Shown here in pieces: positions 1 to 7,520 of a stretch of 64,000 nt of DNA (positions are counted from its first letter, which is position 1; every line of letters begins with the position of its first letter). This stretch comes from DTKD01 sp964494345 (GTDB taxonomy: Bacteria; Armatimonadota; UBA5829). Made by a program: the position numbers and the translations under genes. Location of the stretch: NCBI GenBank assembly GCA_964494345.1, contig CAZBSI010000005.1, forward strand, positions 1 through 64,000, given 5' to 3'. The notes beneath the pieces were generated by a model. The model did not search any database and was not told the DNA's origin. It was given only the letters and a program-made list of their open reading frames with translations.

Positions 1-172
1 GAAGCTGTCTCAAAAATAATGGGCCAGTAGGCATGAATTTGTGGGCTTGGCGTCGAACTCTTTTACTGTGCTCTGTGAGGTGATGGATCATCTGGACTGG
101 TGCATTCTTGAGAGCAGTTACCATGACAGAGGAACGCCGCCGTATCCTCCAAAAGTGATGACAACGGCATAA
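1..172 (+). mobile_element. IS1182-like insertion sequence remnant (5' end)
   Basis: The window opens with GAAGCTGTCTCAAAA, which resembles the terminal inverted repeat of IS1182/IS5-type elements (recalled form GGGGCTGTCTCAAAA). From about position 41 a frame reads through DHLDWCILES and then RGTPPYPPKVM before stopping at 170-172. That matches the start of IS1182-type transposases, where a conserved G-x-P-P-Y-x-P-x-M segment follows the first helices. Only about 43 codons remain and nothing of the DDE catalytic core follows, so this is a dead fragment. Family assignment is from memory of the motif. Confidence 0.45.
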
Positions 173-210
173 GAAGCAGCAGGAAAATAGAAGTGTTTTA
201 AGATAAACTA

Positions 211-239
211 TTGACATGAGGCTGCTTACTGGGTAAAAT
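211..239 (+). promoter_or_regulatory. Sigma-70-type promoter, perfect -35
   Basis: TTGACA at 211-216, a 17-nt spacer, then TAAAAT at 234-239. The predicted start is near 246. There is no sizeable gene directly downstream before the terminator at 433-470. Confidence 0.6.
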
Positions 240-245
240 ACGGAA

Positions 246-470
246 TACGACTATTGTCGTGCAATTGAAATGAAAAAGAGTGCTAATCAGGTTAATACAG
301 GACTCACCCTCAACGCAATGCCGAATTGTGCCGTGCGATTAATGGCGCTCGTCAACCTTATTACCGTTAATTATTCGCCGCGGCCGAGGGGAGAGAGTCT
401 TCTGTAACATTCACCAAGAAGCAAACTTCCAGAGGCCGCGGAGAAAACTCCGGCGGCCTTTTTTGTTTTT
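246..470 (+). ncRNA. Candidate ~225-nt transcript between promoter and terminator
   Basis: A strong promoter (211-239) and a strong intrinsic terminator (433-470) bracket about 225 nt with no recognisable gene. A 45-codon frame (270-407, starting MKKSANQVNT) lies inside but has no Shine-Dalgarno sequence and no similarity I recognise. The unit could be a small regulatory RNA, a small peptide mRNA, or the leftover ends of a deleted gene. I see no 6S, tmRNA, SRP or RNase P signature. Confidence 0.3.
433..470 (+). terminator. Intrinsic terminator
   Basis: An 11-bp GC-rich stem (AGGCCGCGGAG pairing with CTCCGGCGGCCT, one bulged base, AAAA loop) is followed by TTTTTTGTTTTT. This is a textbook rho-independent terminator. 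Confidence 0.85.
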
Positions 471-517
471 CAGGTCAGGCATCGCTTATTGCGCTGCCGC
501 CAAAGGAGGTCGTTGTT

Positions 518-940
518 ATGGCGTGGTATGAAGAACTGTTCTCAGACGGCATCTACAAAGAAAGCGGGGCAAGTTCATTGCAGGTGGATTGTGTCATTGA
601 TGCGTTGTCCCCCGAAGCCGGCTGCGGTCAGGGCTTGCATTTGCTCGACCTTGCCAAGCGCGGATATGATGTCGTAGGGCTTGACCTCAGCGAGTATACG
701 CCCAACAGGCGTCGGGCTGCGGTTGCTGAGGAAGGAGTCGATTCGGTTCTTGTACACGCCAATCTGCACGAGACAGGATTCACCCGCGGATTTGACGCGG
801 TTATTAATACGTATACCTCGTTTGGGTATCTTGAAAGCCCAGACGAAGAACAGAAAGCTCTGAACGCCGCCTCCCTTGCTTTGCGGGGAGGCGGTTTTTA
901 TTTGGGACGTGATCCTGTGACTGCGCGCAGGGTGAAATAA
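518..940 (+). pseudogene. Truncated SAM-dependent class I methyltransferase
   Basis: A good Shine-Dalgarno (AAAGGAGG) precedes ATG 518. The product begins MAWYEELFSDG and later has KRGYDVVGLDLSEY and FDAVINTYTSFGYLE, as in small class I methyltransferases related to ubiE/tehB. Two lesions show decay. The glycine-rich motif I normally found before the KRGYD segment is garbled and shortened. The reading frame then runs out of family similarity at about 900, exactly where the 220-bp repeat begins, so the last ~35 codons are repeat sequence. Intact members are about 240-260 residues; only about 125 are left here. The gene is almost certainly non-functional. Confidence 0.75.
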
Positions 941-1520
941 ATTGGGACGCAGGATGACGTTAATTGGGGGCACAAGATGACGGGGAAGGGAAAACGCGAA
1001 AGCGCGAAAAGAGCGAAAGCCAGAAATAATACATAGTTGGGGTTATTGGAATCGGACTTCGAAGGTCTGACTTCGGACATCGGAAAAAGCAGATTTCTCG
1101 CTGCTCTCGAAATGACATGGGGTGGAACGTGATCCTGTGACTGCGCGCAGGGTGAAATAAATTGGGACGCAGGATGACGTTAATTGGGGGCACAAGATGA
1201 CGGGGAAGGGAAAACGCGAAAGCGCGAAAAGAGCGAAAGCCAGAAATAATACATAGTTGGGGTTATTGGAATCGGACTTCGAAGGTCTGACTTCGGACAT
1301 CGGAAAAAGCAGATTTCTCGCTGCGCTCGAAATGACATGGGGTGGGACGTGCTCCTGTGACTGCGCGCAGGATGACATTAATTGGGGGGCGTGGGATGAC
1401 TCTATTCGGTAGAGCAGGATGACATTAATTGCGGGCACAAGATGACGGGGAAGGGAAAATGCGAAAGCGCGAAAAGGGCGAAAGCTAGAAATTGAGCGTG
1501 TGATTGGGGTTATTTGGAAA
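904..1520 (+). repeat. 220-bp tandem array of the dispersed intergenic repeat
   Basis: Nearly identical copies occupy 909-1128 and 1129-1348, with a degenerate third from about 1349. The motif GATCCTGTGACTGCGCGCAG recurs at 911 and 1131, with one change at 1351, giving an exact 220-bp period. Each copy contains two modules that recur elsewhere in the window: a purine-rich CGCGAAAGCGCGAAAA block and a CAGATTTCTCGCTGCGCTCG block ending in AAATGAC. No gene is seen between 941 and 1625. Confidence 0.9.
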
Positions 1521-1565
1521 CGGAGGATAACCGCGAACCGACTGCTGATAACTTCCATTCAGCGC

Positions 1566-1600
1566 TTGCGCTATGGTATAGCTAGGTGTATAATACACCT
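1566..1600 (+). promoter_or_regulatory. Promoter with overlapping palindromic operator (NifX/Mrp operon)
   Basis: TTGCGC (1566-1571), 17-nt spacer and TATAAT (1589-1594) form a sigma-70-type promoter. An inverted repeat, AGGTGTA-TAA-TACACCT (1584-1600), lies squarely over the -10 box, the usual place for a repressor site. The last gene of the operon encodes a PadR-type repressor, an obvious candidate ligand (inference). Confidence 0.6.
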
Positions 1601-1625
1601 AAATGGCACGAGACAGGAGACGCGA

Positions 1626-1988
1626 ATGAAGATTGCAATTACAGCAGCGGGGGACAATATCGACTCGCAGGTTGACCCGAGGTTTGGGCGGGCGCAGTCG
1701 TTTATAGTGTGTGACACTGCGTCTGGGGAATGGGAGTCGGTGTCGAACTCGGTTAATCTTAACGCTATGCAGGGGGCGGGTATTCAAACGGCGCAGATGC
1801 TGGCTAAGACCGGTGTCGAAGCCGTGGTGACCGGCCACTGCGGGCCGAAGGCGTTTCGGGTGTTGAACACGGCTGGAATCAAAGTGTATTCTGGCGCTTC
1901 GGGAACTGTGGCGGAGGCTTTGGAGGCCTTTAAGACGGGTCAACTTCAGGCTGCCGGAGGCCCGGATGTCGAGGGGCACTGGCAATAA
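1626..1988 (+). CDS. NifX/NifB-type dinitrogenase iron-molybdenum cofactor-binding protein
   Basis: This 120-residue protein has the fold signature of the NifX/NafY family (PF02579): MKIAITAAGDNIDSQVDPRFG at the N-terminus and a TGHCGPKAFRVL segment mid-protein, followed by a short glycine-rich tail. Family members bind iron-sulfur or FeMo-type cofactors, and many non-nitrogen-fixing anaerobes carry them beside MinD/Mrp ATPases. ATG 1626 is chosen because CAGGAG lies 7 nt upstream and family similarity starts there; the frame open further upstream is repeat-derived. It is the first gene of an operon reading through to the PadR gene. No nif structural genes are present, so a role in nitrogenase is not implied. 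Confidence 0.85.
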   Translation: MKIAITAAGDNIDSQVDPRFGRAQSFIVCDTASGEWESVSNSVNLNAMQGAGIQTAQMLAKTGVEAVVTGHCGPKAFRVLNTAGIKVYSGASGTVAEALEAFKTGQLQAAGGPDVEGHWQ

Positions 1989-2023
1989 GCACGTTTTTGT
2001 ATGGATACGGAAAGGAGCCAAAA

Positions 2024-2212
2024 ATGCCTGGTGGAGATGGCAGAGGACCAATAGGTGGTCAAGGCAGAGGTAGAATGGGCGGCGGCGGAGCAGGTGCAGG
2101 CGGCGAGTGCGTATGTCCTGCGTGTGGTCATCGAGAGCCGCACCGACGAGGGGAACCGTGTGTGGAAAAGGCTTGCCCAAAATGTAATACAAGGATGACA
2201 AGGGCAAGATAA
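2024..2212 (+). CDS. Small Gly-rich protein with zinc-ribbon-like CxxC pairs
   Basis: Sixty-two residues: a Gly/Arg-rich N-terminal half (MPGGDGRGPIGGQG) followed by CVCPACGH and CPKCN, two CxxC knuckles that could hold a metal or cluster. Similar MPG-starting small cysteine proteins commonly sit beside NifX and MinD-like ATPase genes. ATG 2024 is favoured over an upstream TTG at 1997 because AAAGGAG lies 6 nt before it. It ends 1 nt before the next start, so translation is probably coupled. The exact function is unknown. Confidence 0.7.
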   Translation: MPGGDGRGPIGGQGRGRMGGGGAGAGGECVCPACGHREPHRRGEPCVEKACPKCNTRMTRAR

Positions 2213-2213
2213 T

Positions 2214-3059
2214 ATGAAGATCGCTATAGCCAGCGGAAAGGGCGGGACAGGCAAGACCACTGTCGGCACCAACCTCGCACGGGTGCTCTCGAAATCTCAT
2301 AAAGTGCAGTATCTGGACTGTGACGTCGAAGAGCCTAACGCGCATCTGTTTCTGCATCCGGATATTACACATAAACGAGACGCGACCGTGCTGGTGCCGG
2401 AGGTGGATGAAAACCTATGCACATCGTGCGGCAAATGCTCGGAGTTTTGCTACTTTAACGCCATAGCCTCGCTGGCCAACACGACGATTACATTTCATGA
2501 GCTGTGCCACAACTGCGGCGGATGTGCGATGGTGTGCCCGGAGAAGGCGATTACTGAGGTTGAACGCGCAACCGGGGTGATCGAGAGCGGGACAGCCGAT
2601 AGCATTGAGTTTGTGCACGGAAGGCTGAATATCGGCGAGGCGATAAGCGTGCCGCTTATAAAACAGGTGATTACACAAGCCAAGCCCGAGAGCGTGGTGA
2701 TTATGGATGCGCCTCCGGGGACCGCATGCCCGGTGGTCGGCACACTTAAGGGCGTTGATAAGGCGGTGCTGGTGGCGGAGCCGACGGCGTTTGGTTTGCA
2801 TGATCTGTCACTTGCGATTGATTTGATTCGAGAGCTTTCGATGCCGGTTGGGGTGTTTATCAATCGTTCTGATATAGGCGACGACCGGGTGGAGCGTTTC
2901 TGTGAAGCAAATAGTCTGCCTGTATGGGGTCGACTTCCGCATGATAGAAGAATAGCGGAGGCGTATTCCAGAGGGACGCTGGCTGTGGAGGCGGTTCCGG
3001 AAGTGGCGGAGAGCTTCGAGGGTCTGGCCTCTGAGCTGTTGCTAGGAGGCGGGCTGTGA
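2214..3059 (+). CDS. MinD-superfamily P-loop ATPase with inserted two-cluster ferredoxin domain
   Basis: The 281-residue product starts with a deviant Walker A motif (GKGGTGKTTV, residues ~9-18) of the MinD/NifH/ParA class. Around residues 64-108 an 8-cysteine ferredoxin insert is visible (CTSCGKCSEFC and CHNCGGCAMVC), typical of two [4Fe-4S] clusters. The switch II segment MDAPPGTACPV and the later LVAEPTAFGLHDL complete the ATPase. This is the COG1149 architecture, thought to act in iron-sulfur assembly or electron-linked cofactor handling; the precise substrate is unknown. It follows the small cysteine protein by 1 nt and overlaps the next gene by 4 nt. Confidence 0.88.
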   Translation: MKIAIASGKGGTGKTTVGTNLARVLSKSHKVQYLDCDVEEPNAHLFLHPDITHKRDATVLVPEVDENLCTSCGKCSEFCYFNAIASLANTTITFHELCHNCGGCAMVCPEKAITEVERATGVIESGTADSIEFVHGRLNIGEAISVPLIKQVITQAKPESVVIMDAPPGTACPVVGTLKGVDKAVLVAEPTAFGLHDLSLAIDLIRELSMPVGVFINRSDIGDDRVERFCEANSLPVWGRLPHDRRIAEAYSRGTLAVEAVPEVAESFEGLASELLLGGGL

Positions 3060-3925
3060 AAGAAATCGTTATATTGAGCGGTAAGGGCGGCACGGGAAAG
3101 ACGAGCATAACTGCGTCTTTCGCCGCGCTGGCCAACAAGCCCGTGCTGGTCGATTGTGATGTCGATGCTGCGGATCTGCATCTGGTGCTTGAGCCGAAAA
3201 AGACCGAAGCTCATGAGTTTATGGGCGGACGGGTGGCTATAATCGATCCTGCTAAGTGCACGGCCTGCGGGGCGTGTGCTGAGGTGTGCCGGTTTGATGC
3301 GATTTCCGAAAACGACGGCTGCTATCGAGTCGATGAGATGGAATGCGAGGGCTGCGGGGTGTGCGGGTTGGTCTGCCCTGTGGATGCCATTGATTTGGTG
3401 GACACGGTGAGCGGGCAGTGGTTTTTGTCGCAGACAAGATTCGGGCCGATGGTACACGCAAGGCTGAGCGCAGGCGGTGAGAACTCCGGTAAACTGGTCA
3501 CTCTTATTCGCAAAGAAGCCAGAGAAGTCGCACACGAAATGGGATCGCAGTTTATAATAACCGATGGCCCACCGGGAATCGGGTGTCCGGTGATAGCCTC
3601 GCTTGCCGATGCGGATCACGTCGTGGTTGTGACTGAACCTACTGTGTCGGGTATCCACGATTTGCAGAGAGTTGCGAAATTGACCGTGCATTTTCATGTG
3701 CCGGCGAGTATCATCATTAATAAGTACGATATAAACGAAGAAAAGGCGGCTGAGATAGACGGGTTTGCAAAATCGCACGGCATAGAGGTGCTGGGCAGAG
3801 TGGCCTATGACCCGATCGTTACCGCTGCGCAGTTGGAAGGCAAGAGTATAGTAGAATACTGCAGCGCAGGCATAAGCGATACGCTGCGAGATATATGGGG
3901 CCGGGTGTCCCGAATCATTGACTGA
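3056..3925 (+). CDS. MinD-superfamily P-loop ATPase with ferredoxin insert (paralogue)
   Basis: A 289-residue paralogue of the preceding gene with the same layout: GKGGTGKTSI near residues 9-18, ferredoxin cysteines CTACGACAEVC and CEGCGVCGLVC, then TDGPPGIGCPV. It starts with GTG at 3056 inside the upstream stop codon, with AGGAGG just upstream, so the two are translationally coupled and probably form a heterodimer, as such tandem pairs often do (inference). Both copies keep all eight cluster cysteines and the ATPase lysines, so both look active. Confidence 0.88.
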   Translation: MKEIVILSGKGGTGKTSITASFAALANKPVLVDCDVDAADLHLVLEPKKTEAHEFMGGRVAIIDPAKCTACGACAEVCRFDAISENDGCYRVDEMECEGCGVCGLVCPVDAIDLVDTVSGQWFLSQTRFGPMVHARLSAGGENSGKLVTLIRKEAREVAHEMGSQFIITDGPPGIGCPVIASLADADHVVVVTEPTVSGIHDLQRVAKLTVHFHVPASIIINKYDINEEKAAEIDGFAKSHGIEVLGRVAYDPIVTAAQLEGKSIVEYCSAGISDTLRDIWGRVSRIID

Positions 3926-3935
3926 GGAGTAAAAC

Positions 3936-5159
3936 ATGTCCCAAGAGCATAGTTGTGGCGCTGGCGGTTGCAGCGCGGGTGGAAATGGCGGATGCGGTTC
4001 GTGTGGCGCAGAGAACGCGCAGAGCCTTGATGAGTTTATGGCGTTCGTCGAACGAGAGGATACCCTGAAGCGCATTAAGCATAAAATAGTTGTGCTTTCC
4101 GGAAAAGGCGGGGTCGGCAAGAGCACCGTTGCGGTGAACCTTGCTGTGTCGCTTGGATTGGCTGGAAACAAGGTGGGGCTGCTGGATGTCGATATACACG
4201 GGCCGAGCGTGCCCAAGATGCTCCATCTGGAGGATCATAAACTCGAATCTAATGGCCGAAAGCTGATCCCTGCCGAGATGGGAAACATTAAGGTTATGTC
4301 GATCGGTTTTATGCTACAGACAGCCGACGACGCTGTCATCTGGCGCGGGCCGATGAAGGCTGGGGTTATTAAGCAGTTTGTAGAGGAAGTCGAGTGGGGA
4401 GATTTGGACTACCTGGTGGTCGATTGCCCGCCCGGAACCGGTGACGAGCCGCTTTCAGTGATTCAGACCCTGCAAAACGCCGACGGCGCAGTGGTGGTAA
4501 CCACCCCGCAGGATGTGGCGTTGGCGGATGTGGCCAAGTCGATTCAGTTCTGCCAGCAGCTTAACCTGAAAGTGCTGGGCGTAGTCGAGAATATGAGTGG
4601 ATTTGCCTGCCCTCACTGTGGTGAGACTGTGGATATATTTAAGTCCGGCGGTGGGGAGAAGATGGCGGAGCGGATGGGTGTGCCGTTTTTGGGCAGCGTG
4701 CCGCTCGACCCTGTCGTGGTAACCGCCGGGGACTCTGGGACGCCGTATATTTATAATTACTCCAACTCCGCAGCGGCTAAGGCGTTTGAACCGATAGTAG
4801 CTGGGTTGGCGAACATATTGAACGATGGGACTGGAAAGGAAAAGAAAATGCTAATCGCACTGCCTACAAGCGATGGACAGCTTTGCATGCATTTTGGTCA
4901 TAGCGAGAAGTTCTCCATTTTCGAAATCGACCCCGGGGGGAAGAGAATCGTTGCTGAGACGGTGGTTATACCGCCGCCGCATGAACCGGGTCTGCTGCCA
5001 AAGTGGCTAAACAGCGAAGGAGTGAGCGTTATTATAGCTGGTGGCATGGGCCAGCGGGCGCAGGAGTTATTTGCAGAGGCCGGTGTCAAGGTTATAGTTG
5101 GAGCACAGCCAGACGACCCTGAGAAGGTGGTAATGTCGTATCTTGATGGCAGCCTGTAG
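3936..5159 (+). CDS. Mrp/NBP35-type Fe-S carrier ATPase fused to a C-terminal NifX-like domain
   Basis: The 407-residue protein starts with a cysteine-rich tail (CGAGGC, GGCGSCG) as in NBP35-like carriers. The Mrp ATPase follows: GKGGVGKSTV near residues 55-64, DVDIHGPSVP, DCPPGTGDEP and the C-terminal CPHCG pair that binds a bridging cluster. From Met305 (ATG 4848) a second domain begins, MLIALPTSDGQLCMHFGHSE, a NifX-family domain like that of the operon's first gene. GGAAAGGAAAAGAAA directly precedes this internal ATG and looks like a ribosome-binding site, so the NifX domain may also be made alone. Known Mrp proteins deliver [4Fe-4S] clusters to apo-enzymes; the fused domain may tune cargo binding (inference). 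Confidence 0.88.
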   Translation: MSQEHSCGAGGCSAGGNGGCGSCGAENAQSLDEFMAFVEREDTLKRIKHKIVVLSGKGGVGKSTVAVNLAVSLGLAGNKVGLLDVDIHGPSVPKMLHLEDHKLESNGRKLIPAEMGNIKVMSIGFMLQTADDAVIWRGPMKAGVIKQFVEEVEWGDLDYLVVDCPPGTGDEPLSVIQTLQNADGAVVVTTPQDVALADVAKSIQFCQQLNLKVLGVVENMSGFACPHCGETVDIFKSGGGEKMAERMGVPFLGSVPLDPVVVTAGDSGTPYIYNYSNSAAAKAFEPIVAGLANILNDGTGKEKKMLIALPTSDGQLCMHFGHSEKFSIFEIDPGGKRIVAETVVIPPPHEPGLLPKWLNSEGVSVIIAGGMGQRAQELFAEAGVKVIVGAQPDDPEKVVMSYLDGSL

Positions 5160-5230
5160 ACCGGGGATAACGTCTGCGACCACTAACGCCGTTGTGATTC
5201 ATCGACCGATAATGATATTTGAGGATTAGA

Positions 5231-5623
5231 ATGCGAAGGGGACACTGTCATCGCCACGGGGACGGCCAGCCGTGTACGTGTTCGATGGGAAATCTATATA
5301 GATTCGTCGAACCGCTGGCGCTTTATCTGCTGAAAAAGCGCGGGCAGACACACGGATATGACCTGATGGGCGCGCTTAAAGAACAGGCGCTGACCGACTC
5401 GATCATTGAGCCGGGGGCGCTGTATCGTACGCTGCGTCGCCTGGAGGAAGCCGGGTTTGTTTCGTCAACCTGGGATGTCGGTGGCAGTGGCCCTGCCAGG
5501 CGTGTCTATGAGCTTACCGCGGATGGGGAGACTCATTTGCGGGAGTGGATAACGGTATTGGATCACCTGGCAGACTCAATTAAAGGCTTTGTAATAGAAG
5601 CCAGGGAGCTTATCAAAGAGTAG
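5231..5623 (+). CDS. PadR-family transcriptional regulator with His/Cys-rich N-terminus
   Basis: This 130-residue protein carries the PadR winged helix (HGYDLMGALKE, then GALYRTLRRLEEAGFV, then RRVYELTADG), followed by a short C-terminal helix for dimerisation. It has an unusual leader before the domain, HCHRHGDGQPCTC, dense in His and Cys and able to bind a metal or sense redox state. ATG 5231 has GAGG 6 nt upstream; an upstream TTG (5219) is less likely. It sits about 70 nt after the Mrp-NifX gene and probably controls this iron-sulfur operon through the palindrome at 1584-1600 (inference). Confidence 0.8.
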   Translation: MRRGHCHRHGDGQPCTCSMGNLYRFVEPLALYLLKKRGQTHGYDLMGALKEQALTDSIIEPGALYRTLRRLEEAGFVSSTWDVGGSGPARRVYELTADGETHLREWITVLDHLADSIKGFVIEARELIKE

Positions 5624-5648
5624 GGATTCGGTGGTTGAGGCTATTCGA

Positions 5649-5677
5649 TTGAGGCCAAAACCTGGTCGTGGTATAAT
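5649..5677 (+). promoter_or_regulatory. Sigma-70-type promoter of the lytic transglycosylase gene
   Basis: TTGAGG (5649-5654), 17-nt spacer, TATAAT (5672-5677). The predicted start near 5684 gives a ~23-nt leader to GTG 5707. Confidence 0.65.
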
Positions 5678-5706
5678 CCTCGTATCATAATCTAAGGGAT
5701 CACGCG

Positions 5707-6678
5707 GTGAAATCGGGCTGGTTTTTTATAATACTACCTCTGATATTATTGGCTGCCTGTTCAGGTTATGCCGCTGAGCCTGTGGATGTCAAGCAATACC
5801 TCGCCCTGCGTAAATCATTGATGACGCAGCTCTCGATAAACCAGCTAAAGGCGGAATCGGGCGCGTATATCGGCAAAGTGTTCGAGATACGCGGGCAGAT
5901 GATGGGCCATTGCGGCAATACGATTATCGTAAGCGACCCGGAAGGTGATTCTTATACGATTACTACCGATACCCCGCCGGCGCAGATCGGGTCGCAGCTT
6001 GCGTGTCTTGTCAAAATCGGTGAAAAATCCACATGTTCTTTGAGCGACCTCGATCTGGTGGCATGCACTTTTCTTCTGGACCTGCAAAGAGCCGAACCCA
6101 AACCCAAAGCCGCCGCCCCTGCTTCTAAGCCGGCGCAGGCACAATCGTCGACTTCTGCTCAAAACAACGCGACCAGACAGATCAGCTCTGAGGAGCTTGT
6201 TCAGGTTTATACCAATGCGATAAAACGGTTCAACTCGAAGCTGAATCAATCCCAGGCGGATACAATAGCCCGGAGCATATTGGGGTTCAGTTATCACTAT
6301 AAAGTCGATCCGAGGCTGGTATGCGCGGTGATTATAGCGGAATCGAATTTTAAGGTAAACGCGACCTCACGGGCTGGAGCACAGGGATTGGGACAACTTA
6401 TGCCCAGCACGGCGGCGGGGCTTGGGGTGAATAACGCCTATGACCCGGTGCAGAATATTTACGGGTCGGTGAGGTATGTAAAGAGCATGCTCGACCGTAT
6501 GTCCGGCAATAAACACTTCAATGAACTAACCTGGAACGACCTCGCACTGGCGCTGGCGGCATATAACGCAGGGCCGGGGGCTGTGAAAAAACACGGCGGG
6601 GTGCCGCCTTATAAAGAGACGCGGAATTACGTGCAGAGAGTTACGTCTATTTATAAGCAGTTGTGCGGGGTGAAGTAG
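5707..6678 (+). CDS. Lytic transglycosylase lipoprotein (SLT domain) with N-terminal OB-like domain
   Basis: A 323-residue envelope protein. The signal peptide ends in a lipobox-like LLAACSG, suggesting lipidation on Cys18. Residues ~45-120 look like a small OB-type domain (VFEIRGQMMGHCGNTIIV). An Ala/Pro/Lys-rich linker follows (~130-155), then the SLT/goose-lysozyme-like catalytic domain (~185-320). In that domain AVIIAESNF supplies the catalytic Glu, GAQGLGQLMPSTA the substrate-cleft motif and ALAAYNAGPGAV the C-terminal motif. It would cleave peptidoglycan glycan strands to 1,6-anhydro ends. The start is GTG at 5707, with AAGGGA upstream. The stop is followed at once by the dispersed repeat. 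Confidence 0.88.
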   Translation: MKSGWFFIILPLILLAACSGYAAEPVDVKQYLALRKSLMTQLSINQLKAESGAYIGKVFEIRGQMMGHCGNTIIVSDPEGDSYTITTDTPPAQIGSQLACLVKIGEKSTCSLSDLDLVACTFLLDLQRAEPKPKAAAPASKPAQAQSSTSAQNNATRQISSEELVQVYTNAIKRFNSKLNQSQADTIARSILGFSYHYKVDPRLVCAVIIAESNFKVNATSRAGAQGLGQLMPSTAAGLGVNNAYDPVQNIYGSVRYVKSMLDRMSGNKHFNELTWNDLALALAAYNAGPGAVKKHGGVPPYKETRNYVQRVTSIYKQLCGVK

Positions 6679-6689
6679 AGGGTCTGGCA

Positions 6690-6965
6690 TCGTAAAAAGC
6701 AGATTTCTTATTGAGGAAACGCGAAAGCGCGAAAGAGGCGAAAGCCAGAAATAGCACATAGTTGGGGTTATTTGGAATCGGACTTCGAACCTCGGATAGC
6801 GAACATCGAAAAAGCAGATTTCTCGCTGCGCTCGAAATGACGTGGGTTGTGAGTACTCGAAATGACGGGGGTGGTGGGTGCTCGAAATGGCGGGTGATGG
6901 GTGTTCGAAATGACGGGGATAGTGGCGCTCGAAATGACGGGAGTGGTGAGCACTCGAAATGACAA
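6690..6965 (+). repeat. Dispersed repeat copy with ~24-bp tandem tail
   Basis: This 3'-flanking block has the CGCGAAAGCGCGAAAG module (~6720), a variable GGACTTCGAA section, and the AGCAGATTTCTCGCTGCGCT module (~6811). From 6827 the end of that module, CTCGAAATGACGGG with small changes, repeats six times at about 24-bp spacing to 6962. The array has no unique spacers, so it is not CRISPR. Confidence 0.85.
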
Positions 6966-6992
6966 GATATAGGTTGTTTAAAGAGGTATAAG

Positions 6993-7520
6993 ATGAGAAC
7001 TTGTCTCGTTGTAATTGCGATACTATTTTTGTGCTCTTCGCTGGTGATGGCGGAGGAGGCTGTCGGGATTCCGGTGTATCCGGGAGGGGAATCGACTATG
7101 GAAATCGGCCTCACCGATGCTGATCTGCTTCCTACACTCAAGGCGATGTTGCCGATGATGAAACTCGGCGGGTTGGAGAAGATCGACCCAAACGATCTCG
7201 AAGCCGCCTTGAAAGACGTCAAACTCGTAGAAGTTCTGCAGGTGGAGGTTAGAACTCCGGCCACTGAGGCGCAGATCGCTGATTTCTACGCGCAAAAGGC
7301 GCCGGCGGGGACCTGGAACCAGGTGTTTAAGCAGTCGACGCCGAAAGGCTCAATGGCGCTGTTCGTTCAGGGTGCCGGTGAGAAACTCTATGGCTACAGA
7401 GTGCAGACGGCAGTCGAGGATAATAAACCGATAAAAAAGGCCATTATCTTCAGAACCGAGGGCAAAATCGACTACGTTAAAGCGCTTACAATTGCAGGTA
7501 AAATGTTATTCACTAAATGA
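6993..7520 (+). CDS. Secreted hypothetical protein
   Basis: The 175-residue product starts with a clear Sec signal peptide (MRTCLVVIAILFLCSSLVMAEEA, cleavage expected after AMA-like VMA). The mature part begins VGIPVYPGGE and shows alternating polar/hydrophobic segments with two later stretches, EVRTPATEAQIADFYAQK and GKIDYVKALT, but no motif I can name. AGAGG lies 6 nt before ATG 6993. The stop overlaps the start of the DUF123 gene (ATGA at 7517-7520), so the two are co-translated. Function unknown; a periplasmic location is inferred. Confidence 0.65.
   Translation: MRTCLVVIAILFLCSSLVMAEEAVGIPVYPGGESTMEIGLTDADLLPTLKAMLPMMKLGGLEKIDPNDLEAALKDVKLVEVLQVEVRTPATEAQIADFYAQKAPAGTWNQVFKQSTPKGSMALFVQGAGEKLYGYRVQTAVEDNKPIKKAIIFRTEGKIDYVKALTIAGKMLFTK

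Noticed and set aside
2495..4216. Long minus-strand open frame opposite the ferredoxin-ATPase and Mrp genes
   Set aside because: It is a shadow of codon bias on the other strand: the plus-strand proteins are clear families with proper ribosome-binding sites, and the antisense product has no motifs.
1626..5159. Nitrogenase cofactor (nif) cluster
   Set aside because: NifX-like and Mrp/MinD proteins are present but there is no nifH, nifD, nifK, nifE, nifN or nifB; NifX-type domains are common in non-fixing anaerobes.
6827..6962. Possible CRISPR array from regularly spaced CTCGAAATGAC units
   Set aside because: The ~24-bp units are contiguous variants of one sequence with no unique spacers, and no cas genes are present; they are tandem repeats of the dispersed element.
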